DNA of 64,000 nucleotides, taken from the NCBI GenBank assembly GCA_023394875.1, contig JAEXAB010000003.1:124001-188000 (forward strand). The letters run 5' to 3'. Shown here piece after piece: positions 60,524-64,000 of this stretch (position 1 is its first letter; every line of letters begins with the position of its first letter). Position numbers and translations under genes: made by a program. Under the pieces are notes generated by a model. The model was not told the DNA's origin. It ran no database searches and worked only from the letters and a program-made list of their open reading frames with translations. The stretch comes from Bacillota bacterium. GTDB taxonomy: Bacteria > Bacillota > Clostridia > Christensenellales > DTU072.

Positions 60524-61194
60524 TAAGCCTCCAGCTTATAACCTGCGCCTCTGACGGTGGAAATAGACACTTTGGAATTGAGAAAACGCAATTTGTTGCG
60601 CAAAAACGATACGTACACCTCTATATTATTGTACTCGGCTTCGGAATCATACCCCCATAGCTTAATAATAAGCTCGTCTTTGGATACCACAAAATTTGGA
60701 CGGCTCAAAAAATACTGCAAAATATCGCTTTCTTTTAACGAAACCTTGACTTTTTTATCTCCGCAAACAAGCTCATAGCTAGAAAGATTAAGTTCTAGGT
60801 CGCCGTAAGTAATTACGTTTTCGTTAATAACTTCGGTCTTGCGCCTAAGTAATGCGCGCATTCTGGCTAGAAGTTCGGAAGTGGAAAAAGGTTTGGCAAG
60901 ATAATCGTCTGCTCCCATATCCAGTCCCTTAACTTTGTCGGAAATCTGCCCTCTGGCAGTCAACATAAGTACGGGTGTGGCTATTTTTTCGGCGCGCAGC
61001 TGACGTAAAACGTCATAACCGTTCAATTTCGGCAGCATTATATCCAACAAAATTATATCGTATCTGTTTGTAAGCCCGTTACTTAATCCGCTTTCCCCGT
61101 CATAAACGGCGTCTACGTTATATTTTTCTTTTTTCAAAATATGCGTCAATGCTTCTGACAAGCTAACTTCGTCTTCTACAAGCAAAACGTTCAT
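60523..61194 (-). CDS. OmpR/PhoB-family response regulator
   Basis: 223 residues. The receiver domain (1-115) has the acidic pair VEDE, the phospho-acceptor in DIILLDIMLPKLNGYD (Asp about residue 51), LTAR and the conserved Lys in AKPFST. The winged-helix effector (about 128-222) ends STVRGAGYKLEA, as usual in OmpR-type regulators. It is the first gene of the two-component operon. A palindrome CAATCT-CATTA-AGATTG upstream (61282-61298) is a possible autoregulatory site. Confidence 0.93.
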   Translation of the reverse strand: MNVLLVEDEVSLSEALTHILKKEKYNVDAVYDGESGLSNGLTNRYDIILLDIMLPKLNGYDVLRQLRAEKIATPVLMLTARGQISDKVKGLDMGADDYLAKPFSTSELLARMRALLRRKTEVINENVITYGDLELNLSSYELVCGDKKVKVSLKESDILQYFLSRPNFVVSKDELIIKLWGYDSEAEYNNIEVYVSFLRNKLRFLNSKVSISTVRGAGYKLEA

Positions 61195-61281
61195 TTTTTA
61201 CCTCCGTATATCTCAAAAACCGTTTGCTCTATTATAAATTAAATAGCTTAAACGATTTTTAATAGAAAAATAATAAAATAA

Positions 61282-61298
61282 CAATCTCATTAAGATTG
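61282..61298. repeat. Short palindrome upstream of the response regulator gene
   Basis: CAATCT and AGATTG around CATTA, in a very AT-rich leader of 88 bases from the ATG. Position suggests an operator; strength is low. Confidence 0.35.
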
Positions 61299-61358
61299 CT
61301 TTAAGTATATCATTTTAGAATTAAATTAACCTAATTAATAATATTTACTCGAAAAAAT

Positions 61359-61390
61359 CCTGAGCTACTCCCTCGGCTCGGGGTTTTTTC
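61359..61390. terminator. Hairpin with T run on both strands
   Basis: CCTGAGC/GCTCGGG, seven pairs including one G-T, with a 10-base loop, then T6 on the plus strand and ATTTTTT on the minus strand. It is the distal of two hairpins after the right-edge surface protein gene. Confidence 0.65.
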
Positions 61391-61401
61391 TTTTGTAATA
61401 C

Positions 61402-61436
61402 GGCAAGGCGGTTTTTACCGCCTTGCCTGATTTTTT
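61402..61436. terminator. Main hairpin after the right-edge surface protein gene
   Basis: 11-bp perfect stem GGCAAGGCGGT/ACCGCCTTGCC with a T4 loop. T6 follows on the plus strand; on the minus strand the T run is lacking, so termination there may depend on the second hairpin. Confidence 0.7.
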
Positions 61437-61438
61437 GT

Positions 61439-64000
61439 TTATGGAGCTATCGACAAGCCCACTAATTGGGTGCTTATAATTCCGTTGATGGATACTGCGT
61501 ACTGATATTCTTGCAGTTCTTCAATTGTACTTAAATCGCATCCGAACCTGTCTTCACCGATTACCGTACCTGCGTACACGTTCAAGCAATCGCTGATTTC
61601 CATTAAGCCGGAGCCTATGCCGTATCTTAATACTGTGGAGCCGTCTACGATACCGATATATCCGCCTGCAAATACCGTTCTGACGTTGCTGATACTGATT
61701 TCTAGTCCGCTAATGGAGTTCTGAATCTTGGTATCCCCTTCGATTATGCCGCCTTTGTTTACTCCCACGAAGCCCGATACAACTACGGTTGAGTCGCTGT
61801 CGCTTGAAGTAATTGTAATATTACCGCTGACGGTTACGTTCTTGATTGTACCGTCGTTGTATACCGCTACCGCGCCAAAGATTAGGTCATAATCCTTATC
61901 GGGATCGTTGGTTACGTCCTTGTTATAGGATATATTGACTACTAGGTCGTTAACCGTACCCTTGTTGTAGTAGATAAGGGCGTCGGTAACGTTGAGCAAG
62001 GAACTAACCGTGCCGCTTTCCGCTTCGTCGCTATCCTTGTTCTTACCGTCGATACTTCCCGTAAATACCAATCCTCTGCCTATTGTTACAAAGTCGCCGG
62101 GCGCGAAGGTAATATCGCCTTCGATGTTATAGCTAGCGAACAATGCCTGATTGATATACTTGAAGTCGTTTACGGTAATATCGTCACTGTTGCTTCTTAC
62201 AATGAATTTGTTGTTTGATGTGCCAAGTCCTGCCAACGGATACAATCTTTCTTCTCCGCTTCCGAACACTTTGGCAAACACGTTGGTGTTATCGCTAAAG
62301 AATGTGCTTCTCATAACTGAATCGGGATTAGTAAAGCTTTCTACCGACATGTTGGAATCGCCGGGCACTAAGCCAACCGTTCTTGCTACTGCGTTACTGT
62401 TGCTGTAGGCGTTATTTTCGATAGCGTAAACCTTGGAGGTCTGACTGCTGGAAGCTGCGTTGCCAGAACCGATTACTGTGCCTACTACAGAGCCTTTTGT
62501 AGATATACTTTCCACTCTGCCTATGCTAAACACCGGTCCGTCAATATCCATTCCTATGCCTAAGCTATAGGAAGCCAGTCTTACGTTGCTAGCCAAGCCT
62601 ACTATTCCACCTGCTGTTACGTTTCTACCCACGACTTTCATGTTGTTCATAGTGAACACGTCGTAAATATTACTTTGTTCGGCTTGTCCTACAATTCCGC
62701 CGGCGTAGATATCGCCTTGAGAAGTAACCGCCAGATTGCCAAGAGCTATGATGTTGTTAATTACTGCATTACTGTAAGCCTTACCTGCAATTAATCCTGC
62801 ATAGAAAGCTGAAGTTCCTTCATAAGCTACATCTAAGTCTACTTCGTCAAAGACAAAGCCGCTTACTTGTCCGTCTAATCTGGCGAACAATCCGTATACA
62901 GTTAAATCATAATTATTAACGTTCTTACCAAAGTTACTTATCATGTGCTTGTCGCCGTCGATACTGCCGTAGAATATCTTATGAGCGGCTACAGGCATAT
63001 CGTAATCGCTTAGGTCAAGGTCTTGAGCAAGGATATAATCCAAAGTAACGTACTTGTCTATCATCATAAACTGACTTAAACTACTGATTACTAGTCTGCT
63101 GTCGAATATTCCTAAACCGTTATTGAACTCTATGCCTTCTTCATATTGATAAGTCATTCCCATATCTTTATACAGTCTGGTTAAAACAAGGTTCCTTATT
63201 ACTTTGCCTGTGATTTCTTTGGCTCCGACATCTCCGCCAGCGGTGTTCACTCCGATAAATTCGGCGTAAGTCTTGGCTCTTATGGTGTTTTGAGTTTCGC
63301 CGGCGTCATTAGCTATATTACTCTGCGAACTAAAGCTCAATACCGCACTGTCGTTAACAAACACTGCTTTCTCCATATAGTAGTTGTTGAAGAAGTAGGT
63401 GTTGCGGTTGTATTCTGTAAAGTAGTTATCAATTTTGCCGAATACCATACCGGCTAAGGTATTATTTCCCACGTTATAGAGGGTTATATCCCCATAGGTA
63501 TAAGTGTAGTTGAGTTTGGTGTTCGTTCCTACGTAACCGACTAATCCGCCGATGTAAGCTCTGGCAATGCTGTTGCCATTGTTATTAATTGATACTTCGG
63601 CAAACACTATTTTTTCATTGGCGCCGATTGTGCTGTTAGCGGTATAACCTGCAAGTCCGCCTATTTCTCCGTCAAGGTTACTGCTCAATATGGAGATATC
63701 GCCTTTCACGTAAACATTCTCTACTGTGCCGCCGTCAATTTCTCTTGCAAGGATACCAACTTTTATTGCTTCCTTTACCGACAGAGTACTTCTCAAGATT
63801 ACGTCAAGATTACTAACCGTACCTGCAATCTTGGTAAACAAGCCGTAATAGCTGGTGATCTGACCGCCTGCCAAAGTAATTGCCTTTTGATTTCCGTTGA
63901 AGCTACCGCTAAACGTACCGCTTATGGTAGTAAAGCTATTATCTAAGTCAATTATATTATTCAATCTGTAGTGGCTAGTTAGGTAGCTTCTAGGAGGTTT
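61439..64000 (-). CDS. Large surface protein of GLUG-like beta-solenoid type (5' end beyond window)
   Basis: The reading frame is open to the right edge; 853 residues are visible, and the TTG at 63964 is probably internal. The whole sequence is made of GLUG-like repeats: SGSFNGNQKAITL, GGLVGYVG, GGIVGQAEQS, AGLIAGKAYSN and IGGLAGYTANS among them, alternating with extended DNxFxxN loops. Such repeats form a beta-solenoid on secreted or wall-associated adhesins. There is no C-terminal transmembrane helix or LPXTG motif here, so attachment must come from the missing N-terminus or from wall binding. The gene is isolated by the tandem hairpins downstream. Confidence 0.8.
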   Translation of the reverse strand, partial: KPPRSYLTSHYRLNNIIDLDNSFTTISGTFSGSFNGNQKAITLAGGQITSYYGLFTKIAGTVSNLDVILRSTLSVKEAIKVGILAREIDGGTVENVYVKGDISILSSNLDGEIGGLAGYTANSTIGANEKIVFAEVSINNNGNSIARAYIGGLVGYVGTNTKLNYTYTYGDITLYNVGNNTLAGMVFGKIDNYFTEYNRNTYFFNNYYMEKAVFVNDSAVLSFSSQSNIANDAGETQNTIRAKTYAEFIGVNTAGGDVGAKEITGKVIRNLVLTRLYKDMGMTYQYEEGIEFNNGLGIFDSRLVISSLSQFMMIDKYVTLDYILAQDLDLSDYDMPVAAHKIFYGSIDGDKHMISNFGKNVNNYDLTVYGLFARLDGQVSGFVFDEVDLDVAYEGTSAFYAGLIAGKAYSNAVINNIIALGNLAVTSQGDIYAGGIVGQAEQSNIYDVFTMNNMKVVGRNVTAGGIVGLASNVRLASYSLGIGMDIDGPVFSIGRVESISTKGSVVGTVIGSGNAASSSQTSKVYAIENNAYSNSNAVARTVGLVPGDSNMSVESFTNPDSVMRSTFFSDNTNVFAKVFGSGEERLYPLAGLGTSNNKFIVRSNSDDITVNDFKYINQALFASYNIEGDITFAPGDFVTIGRGLVFTGSIDGKNKDSDEAESGTVSSLLNVTDALIYYNKGTVNDLVVNISYNKDVTNDPDKDYDLIFGAVAVYNDGTIKNVTVSGNITITSSDSDSTVVVSGFVGVNKGGIIEGDTKIQNSISGLEISISNVRTVFAGGYIGIVDGSTVLRYGIGSGLMEISDCLNVYAGTVIGEDRFGCDLSTIEELQEYQYAVSINGIISTQLVGLSIAP

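Overview
The window is 64 kb of AT-rich, gene-dense bacterial chromosome with no gene-free stretch above about 250 bases. It reads as an anaerobic, Clostridia-type Firmicute, probably an uncultured member. The evidence is a six-gene Rnf complex, sporulation-type genes (SpoVT, SpoVB and a PdaB-like deacetylase), CdaA, MocR-type PdxR with PdxST, MinDE, an [FeFe]-hydrogenase homologue, strong SD sequences and textbook sigma-A promoters (TTGACA/TTGACT, 17-18 bp, TATAAT). I saw no prophage, insertion sequence, rRNA or CRISPR array. The species cannot be named from the sequence alone.

Layout. 1-13.1 kb (minus strand): a 1,637-aa repeat-rich surface protein, two lipoproteins, a GPH-family sugar symporter, PurD, a YgiQ-type radical SAM protein and a truncated polysaccharide deacetylase. 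13.2-18.9 kb (plus): a Gx/Hpre_diP_synt_I membrane protein and rnfCDGEAB. Convergent to it at 18.9-22.0 kb is a tightly overlapping five-gene module: DRTGG protein, RsbW-like ATPase, sensory-type [FeFe]-hydrogenase homologue, second DRTGG protein and PHP phosphoesterase. 22.1-30 kb: lysA, minDE, guaBA, serCA. 30-39.5 kb (minus): PAP2 phosphatase and acyl-CoA synthetase, a YhhN protein, ppa, comEC, spoVT-spoVB-mazG, dus. 39.6-45 kb: DUF3343, a divergent cysteine desulfurase with two odd Asn/Met-rich small proteins, then an operon of a DUF1538 membrane protein, two PII-like proteins and a radical SAM activase-like protein, and a tRNA-Gln(CUG). 45-48 kb: pdxR divergent from pdxST. 48-57.8 kb: rsfS, a nadD-yqeK fusion and a long holA-unknown-cdaA-DUF1015-lysC-tatD-obgE-yhbY operon, with an unknown opposite-strand membrane gene lodged between yhbY and nadD. 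57.9-64 kb: glyA, a two-component system and a second large GLUG-like surface protein running off the right edge.

How the parts fit. Rnf couples reduced ferredoxin oxidation to NAD reduction and ion pumping. The neighbouring hydrogenase-like module lacks the proton-relay cysteine and sits with regulatory-looking partners, so it may sense H2 or ferredoxin redox state; this is inference. The DUF1538/PII operon looks like a PII-gated transporter of unknown substrate. The best candidates for undescribed biology are these two modules, the Asn/Met-rich protein pair, the unknown membrane gene inside the obg-yhbY-nadD locus, and the large repeat surface proteins. nadD-yqeK, and less surely minD, look leaderless.
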